NCBI RefSeq assembly: GCF_003332275.1
Contig: NZ_QOVA01000031.1
Span: 1 to 32,133, forward strand
From: Edaphovirga cremea
Lineage (GTDB): Bacteria; Pseudomonadota; Gammaproteobacteria; Enterobacterales; Enterobacteriaceae
Reading direction: 5' to 3'
Length of the DNA stretch: 32,133 nucleotides
Made by a program: the position numbers and the translations under genes. Shown here piece by piece: positions 1-7,446 of the stretch; the stretch's first letter is position 1, and the number at the start of each line of letters is the position of its first letter. The notes below the pieces were generated by a model. It made no database searches and was not told where the DNA came from. It worked only from the letters and a program-made list of their open reading frames with translations.

Positions 1-83
1 TCTTGCAATTGGCCTATGGAGTATTGAAGTCAGGAATGAAATTCAATGCAGAAATCCGTCTTGCCAACTAAGGTGACAAGACG

Positions 84-240
84 GTATCTTGAACGCCAAA
101 CTTAATACTTAAAGAACAATAACATAGCCAAAGCGTTCAACCAACAAAGCCGTCTTTTAGCGCTCGCGCCTAAACCTCAAGTTAAAAACAAAACTCAACC
201 GAGCCTGCTTTAAAACCAGCGCCGCTACCCGCCGGTAGCA
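84..240 (+). repeat. Partial copy of dispersed repeat (AT-rich end only)
   Basis: This stretch downstream of the adhesin gene shares a scattered series of words with the AT-rich ends of the two long repeat copies at 6624-6946 and 7055-7372: an 'aaagaacaa' block, 'caaccaacaaa', 'gtctttt', 'tcaaccgagcctgctt' and a 'taaaacca' end, in the same order and spacing. Orientation matches the right-hand copy. The GC-rich hairpin part is missing, so it looks 5'-truncated. A small hairpin (GCTACC at 224-229 with GGTAGC at 234-239) sits next to the adhesin stop codon and might help end transcription, but it has no U-run. Confidence 0.5.
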
Positions 241-249
241 ATCCCCTCT

Positions 250-1266
250 CTACTCATATGAAATATTCAACGTCGCGGTGGCATTCGCCTTACCCGGCAT
301 CACTTTCGCCAGGGTCTGATAATAGCGCGCCTGAAAACCCAACGTTTCCATGCCGCCTGCCGAGGTTTTTAACAAGAGGTTTTCGCCAATGTTCATTGGG
401 GTATTGTTGTATAAAATCTGCGCCCCCACACCTTTGGCCACGTCGGCGTTGCCCGCGCCGGTGAGGGCCAGCACGCTGGTATTGCTGGTGTCGGTATTCT
501 GCACTCCTGACATCGAAACATTAACCCGGGTGCCGGCATCGCAATTCAGGCCCAGATTAAAGCTCCTGGTTCCCAGCGTACTGCCCACCCCGCTAAACTG
601 GTTTGCCTGCACGTCCCCCAGCGGGACTGCGACACTGGGCGTGCTGAGGGTGCATGCCAGCACAGTAATGGTGAGCCCGCTGATACTGATCGGTGTTTCA
701 GCCGCCCATCCTCCGCCACCGGCCTCGCTGGAGCCAAGAATAAAAACCCCCACCCTGCCGGATAATACCCCCGATGTAATGGTGCCGGTTTTGTACAGCC
801 TTACTCTCGCAGAACCGCGACTGGTGGCCATATTCCCCCCCGAGGTTGCAATCATGGCAAGTTGATTAATGTTTCCATCCAGTGGCGTTGAAGTAGCAGG
901 CAACCAATACACCGATCCACCATCTCCCTGGTTCGCCCCCAACGCGAAGCCCACCCCTGGATAGGTGCTTGCATAAATATATCTGCTGCTCGACGTAAGA
1001 CCGGTAAAACTGCCAGTGGCTTTGAAGCCAAAGTTCTGCCAAATCGCGCCATAACTTGGTGTAGCGGGACAGGTGTAAATCAGTTGCATTGCCGAAGGTG
1101 GTATTATGTCGTTCAGCGGCTCCCCCACCTTCGTATCCCGTTGTACGAACAGTGTGGTTCCGGTAAGGTTGACAGAGGTCGTTACGCGACTGCAGATAGC
1201 ATAGGCCCACACGTGAGACGTGCAGAGCAATCCCAGAACTCCAACAAGCTTAATGAGATTCTTCAT
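250..1266 (-). CDS. Two-domain fimbrial tip adhesin (FimH-like)
   Basis: This 338-residue protein has a signal peptide (hydrophobic stretch, cleavage likely after the HVWA at about residues 19-22) and the layout of a chaperone-usher tip adhesin. An N-terminal receptor-binding domain of about 180 residues is followed by a pilin domain that starts near the CTLSTPSVAVPLGDV segment. The pilin domain has the paired cysteines and ends in the typical YYQTL...PGKANATATLNISYE donor-strand motif. FimH-type proteins bind sugars or host surfaces at the pilus tip; the ligand cannot be read from the sequence. It is the last gene of the fimbrial cluster, 58 bases after the chaperone, with a purine-rich AGAGAG ribosome site. 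The N-terminal domain is not close to anything I recognise, so the ligand specificity is open. Confidence 0.85.
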   Translation of the reverse strand: MKNLIKLVGVLGLLCTSHVWAYAICSRVTTSVNLTGTTLFVQRDTKVGEPLNDIIPPSAMQLIYTCPATPSYGAIWQNFGFKATGSFTGLTSSSRYIYASTYPGVGFALGANQGDGGSVYWLPATSTPLDGNINQLAMIATSGGNMATSRGSARVRLYKTGTITSGVLSGRVGVFILGSSEAGGGGWAAETPISISGLTITVLACTLSTPSVAVPLGDVQANQFSGVGSTLGTRSFNLGLNCDAGTRVNVSMSGVQNTDTSNTSVLALTGAGNADVAKGVGAQILYNNTPMNIGENLLLKTSAGGMETLGFQARYYQTLAKVMPGKANATATLNISYE

Positions 1267-1324
1267 CTTTTTTCTCTCTTATCGTCTGGAAATCTGCGCT
1301 CATCGCTCATAATGGTTACCCGCT

Positions 1325-1996
1325 TTACAGGGAAAACTGGTAGGTATCACTGATGCCACCATAATCGTTGATGATCTTCCAACTGACGGCATTACCCGCC
1401 ATCCCTGCGGTCAGCGTATAGGCTGCCGAGCCGTGAGGTGTCACCATGATCACGTTCGGGAATTCTTTTCCACCGAGTGAAACCGAATAGAAACTCAGAT
1501 AAAACGGAGAGTTGTTGATCGCCTGCAGCGTATTGCCGCTGCGCTGCCATTTGAGGTTTTTCGCCGCGTCGTTCAAGGAGCCTTTGATACCCGCCGGGCG
1601 ATAAATCAGCTTGATGCGTGTTTTGACGGCGATTTGCAGCGTGTTATCGGCCTTCTCTGTGGAAGGAATGGATTTGACGTTCAACCAGAACAGGGATTCT
1701 TTATCTTCCGGCAGATTGCCCCCGGCGCGGACAATGCGCAGCACGTTATCTTGCCCCGCATCAAGCCTGAACAGCGGTGGGGTGACAACAAAAGGCGCTT
1801 TTGCCTGCCCGTTCTCCTGTGTTTCAGCCCAAGATTGGATGAGATAAGCGACTTTATCCGGGTTTTTCACGTTAAGCGCGGCTTCTTTCTTGCCACCGTT
1901 ATAGATCACCCGGGTACCGCCAACGATGACACCCGCTGATGTGCCGAGTGACGTCAGCAACAACCCACAGAGCAATGCCTTATGCCAAAGTTTCAT
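1325..1996 (-). CDS. Periplasmic fimbrial chaperone (PapD/FimC family)
   Basis: The 223-residue product is a PapD-type chaperone that caps pilin subunits in the periplasm by donor-strand complementation and hands them to the usher. A signal peptide (MKLWHKALLCGLLLTSLGTSAG) leads into VIVGGTRVIYNGGKKEAALNV, the classic first strand with the conserved arginine and the following lysine-rich turn. The segment RLDAGQDNVLRIVRAGGNLPEDKESLFWLNVKSIP is the family signature, and the C-terminal domain ends with YGGISDTYQFSL. Length is normal. An AGGAAA ribosome site lies 8 bases before the ATG. It is the only intact chaperone here, and a deleted second copy with nearly the same first residues is found at 6273-6429. 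It probably serves the usher and pilin encoded upstream. Confidence 0.92.
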   Translation of the reverse strand: MKLWHKALLCGLLLTSLGTSAGVIVGGTRVIYNGGKKEAALNVKNPDKVAYLIQSWAETQENGQAKAPFVVTPPLFRLDAGQDNVLRIVRAGGNLPEDKESLFWLNVKSIPSTEKADNTLQIAVKTRIKLIYRPAGIKGSLNDAAKNLKWQRSGNTLQAINNSPFYLSFYSVSLGGKEFPNVIMVTPHGSAAYTLTAGMAGNAVSWKIINDYGGISDTYQFSL

Positions 1997-2087
1997 AGGA
2001 TAATTTCCTGTAACCGGAGATCATAATGTCTATAGAATCGCGGATTCATCTGCCAAAGGTTTGCAGAAGGGGAAGTTCAGCGCTAAC

Positions 2088-2125
2088 CGCGTTTATATAC
2101 TTCTCTTTGTAAGTATATAAACGCG
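2088..2125. repeat. Perfect 15-bp inverted repeat, AT-rich hairpin
   Basis: CGCGTTTATATACTT at 2088-2102 is perfectly mirrored by AAGTATATAAACGCG at 2111-2125 around an 8-base loop. It lies between the chaperone start and the broken minor pilin. There is no U-run behind it on either strand, so it is not a standard terminator. It could be a protein-binding palindrome, an mRNA-stability hairpin in the chaperone leader, or a scar of a mobile element. Confidence 0.6.
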
Positions 2126-2162
2126 AAGCTAATAGTGTGGATTTTTTGTTGTATTCAGAAGG

Positions 2163-2188
2163 AAAAATGCCCCACTTTTGAGTGAGGC
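2163..2188 (-). terminator. Rho-independent terminator behind the broken minor pilin
   Basis: Read on the minus strand, GCCTCACT and AGTGGGGC form an 8-bp stem with one mismatch (T opposite G, which can pair as a wobble) around a CAAA loop, followed directly by ATTTTTCC. It sits immediately behind the last recognisable pilin codons. This suggests that the original operon end was brought next to mid-gene sequence by a deletion. Confidence 0.6.
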
Positions 2189-2189
2189 A

Positions 2190-2521
2190 TGACGTTATTT
2201 TTGCCACTATCTGCATTGTCCGCCGTACCGGCAAATGGGGTCTGCACGTTGGACATTGAGGCCGGGCAATCCTTCAGGACAATTCTTCAGGGCAATATTG
2301 AAAGGCTGTCAGTCGCTACTTCATCCAGGCGTCGCCAAAGTAAATACCTGAATAACCTGCAAATCGACATTGATGACCGAGTTGCTGCTATCAATAACAC
2401 AGGGAGAAGCAATGACATTTCCAGTGATATTGCTGGTGCTGGTATCCGCCGCGTTAAGTACCATGCTCGGTGCAACTAATATAAATAGCCCACCGTATCT
2501 CAGTCTGGCTGATATTCTCAT
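2190..2521 (-). pseudogene. Minor pilin pseudogene, frameshifted and truncated
   Basis: An ATG at 2521 with an AAGGTG ribosome site opens a protein with a signal peptide and a pilin N-terminus (NITGNVIASPCVIDSSNSVINVDL up to TLATPG), then hits TGA at 2321-2323. The coding sense resumes in another frame as FNIALKNCPEG, which is the second-cysteine segment typical of type 1 minor pilins. It shifts again to VQTPFAGTADNADSGKNN, also typical of this family. The order is collinear with a FimF/FimG/MrpF-like subunit of about 170 residues, but the last 60 or so residues, including the donor strand, are absent and a terminator hairpin follows. At least two frame changes plus a C-terminal deletion make this a dead gene. 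Confidence 0.8.
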
Positions 2522-2740
2522 ATCAACACCTTTGAAGGTAATTATTGCGTGAGCATTCCTTTTACAAAAGAACGCACTCGCATTCTTCCAATATATTGTC
2601 AGAGGAATTAAAGGAAAAGGGTCAACGCATTTATATTATCCCGCACTGTAATTATGAAAATACAGATTTACATGCAAGACATACGTATGGCGATGACCCG
2701 TTCCGTGCTATTGCGTTATTTAAAAAATAACGTGAGAAGT

Positions 2741-3262
2741 TTACTGATAAATAATCGTAAACTGGGTGGTTGCGTTAGCAACACCGGCGGTAACCGTATC
2801 TGAAATTGCCTTGTAACGGGCAATGAAATCCAGGTTGTTATCAACGTCTGGCAACAGATCATAACGCGCTGAATTTTCATACAATTTCACGATCTGCTGA
2901 CTTGCGTCAGTCAGTTGAATTGCTACACCGGTAGCCGCATCTCCACCTGTGGCCAAAGCCAGCATGCTGTTATCGCCCTCTACACTGGTACCGTCAAACT
3001 TCACGACTGCACTGTTAGCCGATACCGGGCAATCACTCAGGATGAGCTGAAATTGCGTCGGCGCTGCCGTAGATCCCGCACCGGTAAATGCCGTGGAGGC
3101 AACCCGACCCAGCGTCACCGTCAGGTTCTGCGAATTGGTATCAACGGTACAGGCCACGTCAGTAATTTCCCCGACGAAGTTAATTGTACCGTCTGCGGCA
3201 GATACAGCTGGAGCAGCAGCAACCGAAGACAGCACTGCAACAGCAAATAAACTCTTCTTCAT
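2741..3262 (-). CDS. Major fimbrial subunit (type 1 pilin, FimA-like)
   Basis: The 173-residue protein is a secreted pilin. A signal peptide MKKSLFAVAVLSSVAAAPAVSA precedes ADGTINFVGEITDVACTVDTNSQNLTVTLG, the standard start of a mature type 1 pilin with the first cysteine. The second cysteine lies in LILSDCPVSANSAVVKFDG, and the C-terminus ANATTQFTIIYQ is the beta-zipper motif used for chaperone and usher recognition. Length and composition (rich in A, T, V, few aromatics) are those of the shaft subunit. It lies about 370 bases behind the usher, with its own AT-rich leader (3263-3553) containing weak promoter-like hexamers, so separate transcription is likely. A GGAAAG ribosome site precedes the ATG. 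Confidence 0.93.
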   Translation of the reverse strand: MKKSLFAVAVLSSVAAAPAVSAADGTINFVGEITDVACTVDTNSQNLTVTLGRVASTAFTGAGSTAAPTQFQLILSDCPVSANSAVVKFDGTSVEGDNSMLALATGGDAATGVAIQLTDASQQIVKLYENSARYDLLPDVDNNLDFIARYKAISDTVTAGVANATTQFTIIYQ

Positions 3263-3553
3263 AATAATAAACTTTCCATTTAGTTAATAACATTGGCATA
3301 ATTTAATGCCTTTACATCTAATTCAATGCGTTTAAATCATCGAACTATTTCCTGACTTCACGCCAAGACGATTTTATAAAGGGACAGTTTGGCGGTGAGG
3401 TAATTTCATCAGTAAATTGGATTTACCCATTTTTACAGAATGAACCTAGCTTACTCATTTTTTTTCATTTTTGATGAGGAGTTTGGTTATTACTCTGTTG
3501 TCTTTTGTATAGCATATAACAAAGTGTAACTTGCCGATCCATGACTCGGTTTT

Positions 3554-3632
3554 TTACTGATACGTCAGGTTCAGCGTTGCCGTTGCATTCGCTGTTCCCG
3601 GCTTCACGTTGGGTAAAGTCTGGCAATGGTTT
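3554..3632 (-). pseudogene. C-terminal remnant of a pilin or adhesin behind the usher
   Basis: Directly after the usher stop codon, the minus strand reads QTLPNVKPGTANATATLNL followed by TYQ and a TAA at 3554-3556. This is almost the same as the end of the adhesin gene at 250 (QTLAKVMPGKANATATLNI then SYE), the donor strand at the C-terminus of tip pilins. There is no start codon and nothing before it except usher. It is best explained as the tail of a deleted fimbrial subunit gene whose 5' part was lost up to the usher stop codon. Confidence 0.75.
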
Positions 3633-6218
3633 TTAAGAACACTGCCCGTTAACCATATGCAGACCGGCCATTTGTTCACTGCGCGGTGGCAGTTGGTAAT
3701 TCACCTGACACTGTAGGGCACTGTCTTTCCCCCACTGCACCTGCAACTTACCGCGATCTGCCATCCCGGTCAGGTAGACTTCGCCGCCATCACCGACGAT
3801 GCTGCCGCTTTCCCCCGCGTTGGCAAGTTCGGTCACCACAGCACCAAATGGCACGGGGTGTCCGTTGGAGCGCCGCAGGGTCATCATGACGCGTTGACCG
3901 ATACGCGGCTGGTAATCCGCCACCACTACCGCGCCCCGTTTCGGCGTGACAGTTTGTGAAGTCAGAGCCAGATCGACATCTTCTGGCAGCGTTGCCGTAT
4001 CCAGTCCTATCGCATTGTGGCGATAAGGAGAGACGTAAGGCACCACGGCATAGCCGCGCGAATCGGTTTTCACCCCGGCGTTATTCGCTACGCTAACCCC
4101 TTTCGCGCCTGGGACTTTCACCAGCGCCACCGTTTCACCCAAGGGTTGCGACAGCGTGACGCCATTCCCATGCACCAATACACCGCCCTGGACGCCGTAG
4201 TTAATCCGTTGCTGCTGACTTCCGTAGCTATAGCCCGCATTGACCTGACCACTGCCACCACGGTAGTTTGCAGACAGATTGCCGTTATTGCCGTCATTCT
4301 GGCTGCTGTAGCCCTGCGTTACGCCCCAGTTCAGATTATTCTGCTCAAGAGCCATACCGTTAAGCCCCACGTTATGGGTCACACGCCCTTGATTACTGCT
4401 GTTCATATTGTAACTAGCCCAAGAGTTCTTGAGCCAACCCGACAGCGGAACGCTGACGTTCAGCGCCAGCATGTGGTCGTCGCTGCCGCTGCGATCCCCA
4501 TTACGCGTCACGCCATTCTTGCTATGGCTGTAGTTGAGGCCATAGCTGATGGCGTTCCAGTTATTGTTGTAACCCAAGCTGACAGACTGGGTTTTCTGTC
4601 CGTTCCAATACCCTTCATTCACCGCGCTCAGCGCCAGCGAACCCGCTTTTGGCCCGAGGTTCTGGCTGACCGTCAACTCGGCCCTGCTGCGTTTGTGCTG
4701 CGGGTTGGGGCTGACAGTGGCCTTCGTATGGGTATCCAACGTTTCCTGTAGCGTATAGAACCCCTCGGTTGAGTAGCGGTACCCCGCCAGACTGAAGTTG
4801 GTCCCGGTTTCCGCAAAACTCTTACCGTAGCGCACGCGCAATGACTGGCCGCTGCTGTCGCTTTGCTCTCTCAACGTGGCGCGCGCGTCGGTCACATCGG
4901 CTGAAAAAGCACCGATCCGCCCCATATTCTTGCCAACACCCGCAGCAAGGGATTGATAATGATTGGCAGTCTGTAAACCGCCATACAGCGTAAACCCCCA
5001 CGGCAGACCATAAATGGCGGTGCCCTGAGCGAAAGGTGTCTCCTCGACCTGACCATCGGAAGGGCGATAACGTCCTCCCGCCAAAGTGTATTTACATTGC
5101 CCCTCGCGCTGCAGTACCGGCACCGAGGCAAAAGGTACCACCAGATGCTGCTCGCTGCCGTCGGCTTCGCTGACCGTCACGTTCAGATCGCCACTGCCAG
5201 AAGTGGGATACAGGTCATTAATCTCAAACGCCCCCGCAGGGACATAGCTTTGATAAATCACATAACCATTCTGACGGATGGTGACCTGGGCATTGCTTCT
5301 GGCAATCCCACGGACCACTGGCGAATAGCCACGCAGACTCTCAGGCAACATCTCCTCGTCAGAGGCCAACTGACCGCCGCGCAACGGTATCCCATCAAAG
5401 ATATCGCTTGAGGAGAACGTATCTCCCAAGGTGAGCTGGCTTTTCAGGGTCACAACATCACGCTGCAATGAGGTATCGATCGACTGCCACTGTCCGCCCT
5501 CATGCCCACTGCCACTCTCTTTATTCCAGATCGAATAGTTGCGCAGACGCCAGGGGCCCGCATTCAAGCCACTGCGCAGGTTCAGGTAATAGCTGTTGCT
5601 GCTCGCAGTATTCTCACTCCCCTGACTGTTCGAGCCGCTGAAGCTGTAGTTGGCCAGCAGCGCACGGATTCCGTTCTGCCACTGTTCTGGTGCGACATAA
5701 CCCCGAGCCTGATTTTTCAGCGCCGCCTGCGGAATGCTCAGGTTCAATTGCTGACTGCTAAAGCGGAATTCAGCGCTTGCATTCGGAATAGCCGCCGCCA
5801 AATCCACGCAGGTTTCTTCTTCTTTCAGCGCGGTAAATGCCGCGACATTCACGCCAAGCGCATCCAGATCGCTGACCTTGAAACAGGGCTGCAAACTGGT
5901 TTTTCCCGTCTGATCCTTGTGTTGGACAAACTCCAACTCACGGGAATCAATCATCTGATTGTTAAGCAGTAAATCCACCCGGTAAGCGCCGGGTGCCTGC
6001 ATGCTTCCTTCTTCAAAAATCGACAGATCGGCGCCTTCCTGGACGGGATTATCAATTTCCAACAGCGCGGGATTGAAATATTCCCGCGCCCCGGCCACGC
6101 CAGAATTACCTACTGTCAATGCAATCAGGCACGCCAAAGGCATCAGTCGGAATCGCTGAAGATGTTTTTCAGGCGCGTACAGACCGACTGTACGTTTTAT
6201 CCCACAATTCTTTTTCAC
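3633..6218 (-). CDS. Outer membrane fimbrial usher (FimD/PapC family)
   Basis: The 861-residue usher forms the outer-membrane pore through which chaperone-pilin complexes are assembled. After a long basic leader and hydrophobic signal segment (about residues 25-43) the mature protein begins REYFNPALLEID, the usher N-terminal domain hallmark. Further family blocks are VDLLLNNQMIDSRELEF, the paired cysteines around CFKVSDLDALG, the barrel segment LRGYSPVVRGIARSNAQVTIRQNGYVIYQ and the SGDLNVTVSEADGS stretch. The plug and C-terminal domains end with GLHMVNGQCS. Translation starts at GTG with AAAGGATC six bases ahead, which fixes this start. Length is normal and I see no disruption, so the pore seems usable although its neighbouring genes are decaying. 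Confidence 0.95.
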   Translation of the reverse strand: MKKNCGIKRTVGLYAPEKHLQRFRLMPLACLIALTVGNSGVAGAREYFNPALLEIDNPVQEGADLSIFEEGSMQAPGAYRVDLLLNNQMIDSRELEFVQHKDQTGKTSLQPCFKVSDLDALGVNVAAFTALKEEETCVDLAAAIPNASAEFRFSSQQLNLSIPQAALKNQARGYVAPEQWQNGIRALLANYSFSGSNSQGSENTASSNSYYLNLRSGLNAGPWRLRNYSIWNKESGSGHEGGQWQSIDTSLQRDVVTLKSQLTLGDTFSSSDIFDGIPLRGGQLASDEEMLPESLRGYSPVVRGIARSNAQVTIRQNGYVIYQSYVPAGAFEINDLYPTSGSGDLNVTVSEADGSEQHLVVPFASVPVLQREGQCKYTLAGGRYRPSDGQVEETPFAQGTAIYGLPWGFTLYGGLQTANHYQSLAAGVGKNMGRIGAFSADVTDARATLREQSDSSGQSLRVRYGKSFAETGTNFSLAGYRYSTEGFYTLQETLDTHTKATVSPNPQHKRSRAELTVSQNLGPKAGSLALSAVNEGYWNGQKTQSVSLGYNNNWNAISYGLNYSHSKNGVTRNGDRSGSDDHMLALNVSVPLSGWLKNSWASYNMNSSNQGRVTHNVGLNGMALEQNNLNWGVTQGYSSQNDGNNGNLSANYRGGSGQVNAGYSYGSQQQRINYGVQGGVLVHGNGVTLSQPLGETVALVKVPGAKGVSVANNAGVKTDSRGYAVVPYVSPYRHNAIGLDTATLPEDVDLALTSQTVTPKRGAVVVADYQPRIGQRVMMTLRRSNGHPVPFGAVVTELANAGESGSIVGDGGEVYLTGMADRGKLQVQWGKDSALQCQVNYQLPPRSEQMAGLHMVNGQCS

Positions 6219-6272
6219 TGATGATCCTTTGACTTAATGGCAGGAGGATTTCTTACCCTTATGCCGCCGTAA

Positions 6273-6429
6273 TTACAGAGCGCTCTGGTAGGTCTCGCTG
6301 ACGCTGAGTGCCGCTTCTTTCTTAACTACCGTCATAGATAAGCTGGGTACCGCCGACGACAACGCCCGCCGATGATCCCAGACAGGTCAGCATTCGTCCG
6401 GTAGCGAGAGCCTTATGCCATAATTTCAT
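6273..6429 (-). pseudogene. Internally deleted fimbrial chaperone remnant
   Basis: An ATG at 6429 opens MKLWHKALATGRMLTCLGS followed by SAGVVVGGTQLIYDG, nearly the N-terminus of the intact chaperone at 1325-1996, and the sequence before the ATG (a shared ATTTCCTGTAA on the plus strand) also matches. A one-base shift then leads to KKEAALSV, which jumps straight to SETYQSAL and a stop, the equivalent of the chaperone C-terminus SDTYQFSL. A stray YGGI codon run follows at about 6261-6272. About 180 central residues are missing. It occupies the usual chaperone slot in front of the usher, so the locus once had two chaperones or the functional one was copied. Confidence 0.85.
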
Positions 6430-6623
6430 TATGAAATTTCCTGTAATCTGAGAATGGATGTTTGATGGAGGCATGCTACTGGGTTTTACTTTGCCCTGAT
6501 GGGGGGATTTGTTTTGGTTATGTTTTATTTTGTAGGGGATGTGTCGAGATGTAATAATTTGGGGGAATTGGTGTGCAAGCGTTGGGCATAATGTGCCCCT
6601 TGCATCCGTTTAAGAACTAGTTT
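6430..6623. other. Leader of the fimbrial cluster
   Basis: This gene-free stretch lies upstream of the chaperone remnant. On the minus strand TTGCAC (578-573 of the 6000s) and TATTAC (556-551) are spaced by 16 bases and could be a weak promoter for the usher transcript. No other support is visible. Confidence 0.3.
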
Positions 6624-6946
6624 GGAGCAGGTTTCGGTTGAGTTAAGTTTGGCTTTCTACTTTAGCCTCAAAAGAGGGCTTTGTTGGTTGATTGCTTTGG
6701 CTTGGTTTTCGTTCTTCACGTGTGAAGATCGGCAATCAAGCAGGGGGTGAAGCGCACCCCCTGCACCCGCGCTTTCCGCAGCATAAATTGCCCGCGTTGC
6801 GGGTCCCTTCGGTTGTCATTCCGGCGGACGGGCCGGCTTTAGGCTACAGTCCCTGTAGCCGGACGCCTTTCGCCGCCATCCATGGCGGCTCATCCCTGCC
6901 TGCATTCCGCCCTCAGCAATTCATGATGCTCGGGGGAAGGTCAAAG
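6624..6946 (+). repeat. Structured dispersed repeat, left copy
   Basis: This copy is inverted relative to 7055-7372 and aligns with its reverse complement over the whole length. The ends are almost identical: GGAGCAGGTTTCGGTTGA at 6624-6641 and GGGAAGGTCAAAG at 6934-6946. The inside has diverged. It contains five hairpins: 6740-6764 (9-bp stem), 6791-6803, 6821-6836, 6842-6860 (8-bp stem) and 6872-6889 (8-bp stem). A 99-codon open frame across it is not conserved in the other copy and is not considered a gene. The family identity is unknown to me. Confidence 0.8.
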
Positions 6947-6972
6947 ACAAAGACAAAGACAAAGACAAAGAC
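6943..6972 (+). repeat. Hexanucleotide tandem repeat (AAAGAC)x5
   Basis: Five perfect AAAGAC units lie at the inner end of the left repeat copy. The right copy has only a single related unit there (CAAAGG). This is a simple-sequence tract prone to slippage. Confidence 0.95.
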
Positions 6973-7054
6973 AAAAGAAATACAGAAATAAAACCAAAAT
7001 TAAAACATCACGATTTCATCAAGAAATTCTCATTTTTTTATCTGTTGCTGTTTC

Positions 7055-7372
7055 CTTTGACCTTCCCAGAGCGTCATGACTCGCTGAGCGAAGAACGCAG
7101 GCAGGGGCGAAGCGCCATGGATGGCGCGGAGAGGCGTCCGCCGCCAGGGACTGGTGGCTAAAGCCGACCCGTCCGCCGGAGAGATGAGTGAGGGTACCGG
7201 CGCAGCCGGCGAGGAGTGTAGCGGGAAAGCGCGGTGCAGGGCCGCGCTTACGGCCCTGCTTAGATGCCGATCTTCACACTAAAAGAACAACATCATTGCG
7301 TAGGCATCTAACCAACAAAACCATCTTTTGACCTTCACGAACATCAATCTGATATCAACCGAAACCTGCTCC
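7055..7372 (-). repeat. Structured dispersed repeat, right copy
   Basis: This is the inverted partner of 6624-6946, separated from it by about 108 AT-rich bases. It keeps the same hairpins with different bases: 7112-7127, 7140-7158, 7164-7179, 7197-7209 and 7236-7259. The stem at 7236-7259 (GCAGGGCCG with CGGCCCTGC) replaces GCAGGGGGT with ACCCCCTGC in the left copy, so both sides changed together. The copy ends about 75 bases behind the aminopeptidase stop codon. Confidence 0.8.
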
Positions 7373-7446
7373 GAGCCTGCTTTTAAAAAAACCAGAACCC
7401 ATAAAAACATGCTGCCCGCAGGGCAATAAAAGCGCCCGGTGCTCGC

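Noticed and set aside
2545-2730. 61-codon open frame between the broken minor pilin and the major pilin
   Set aside because: It has no clear ribosome site or family resemblance and lies opposite to the fimbrial genes in AT-rich spacer.
6943-6972. CRISPR-like array
   Set aside because: The units are only six bases long with no spacers, so it is a simple tandem repeat.
6692-6991. 99-codon open frame with a KTKTKTK tail
   Set aside because: It lies inside the structured repeat, its tail is only the hexanucleotide tract, and the other repeat copy does not keep the frame.
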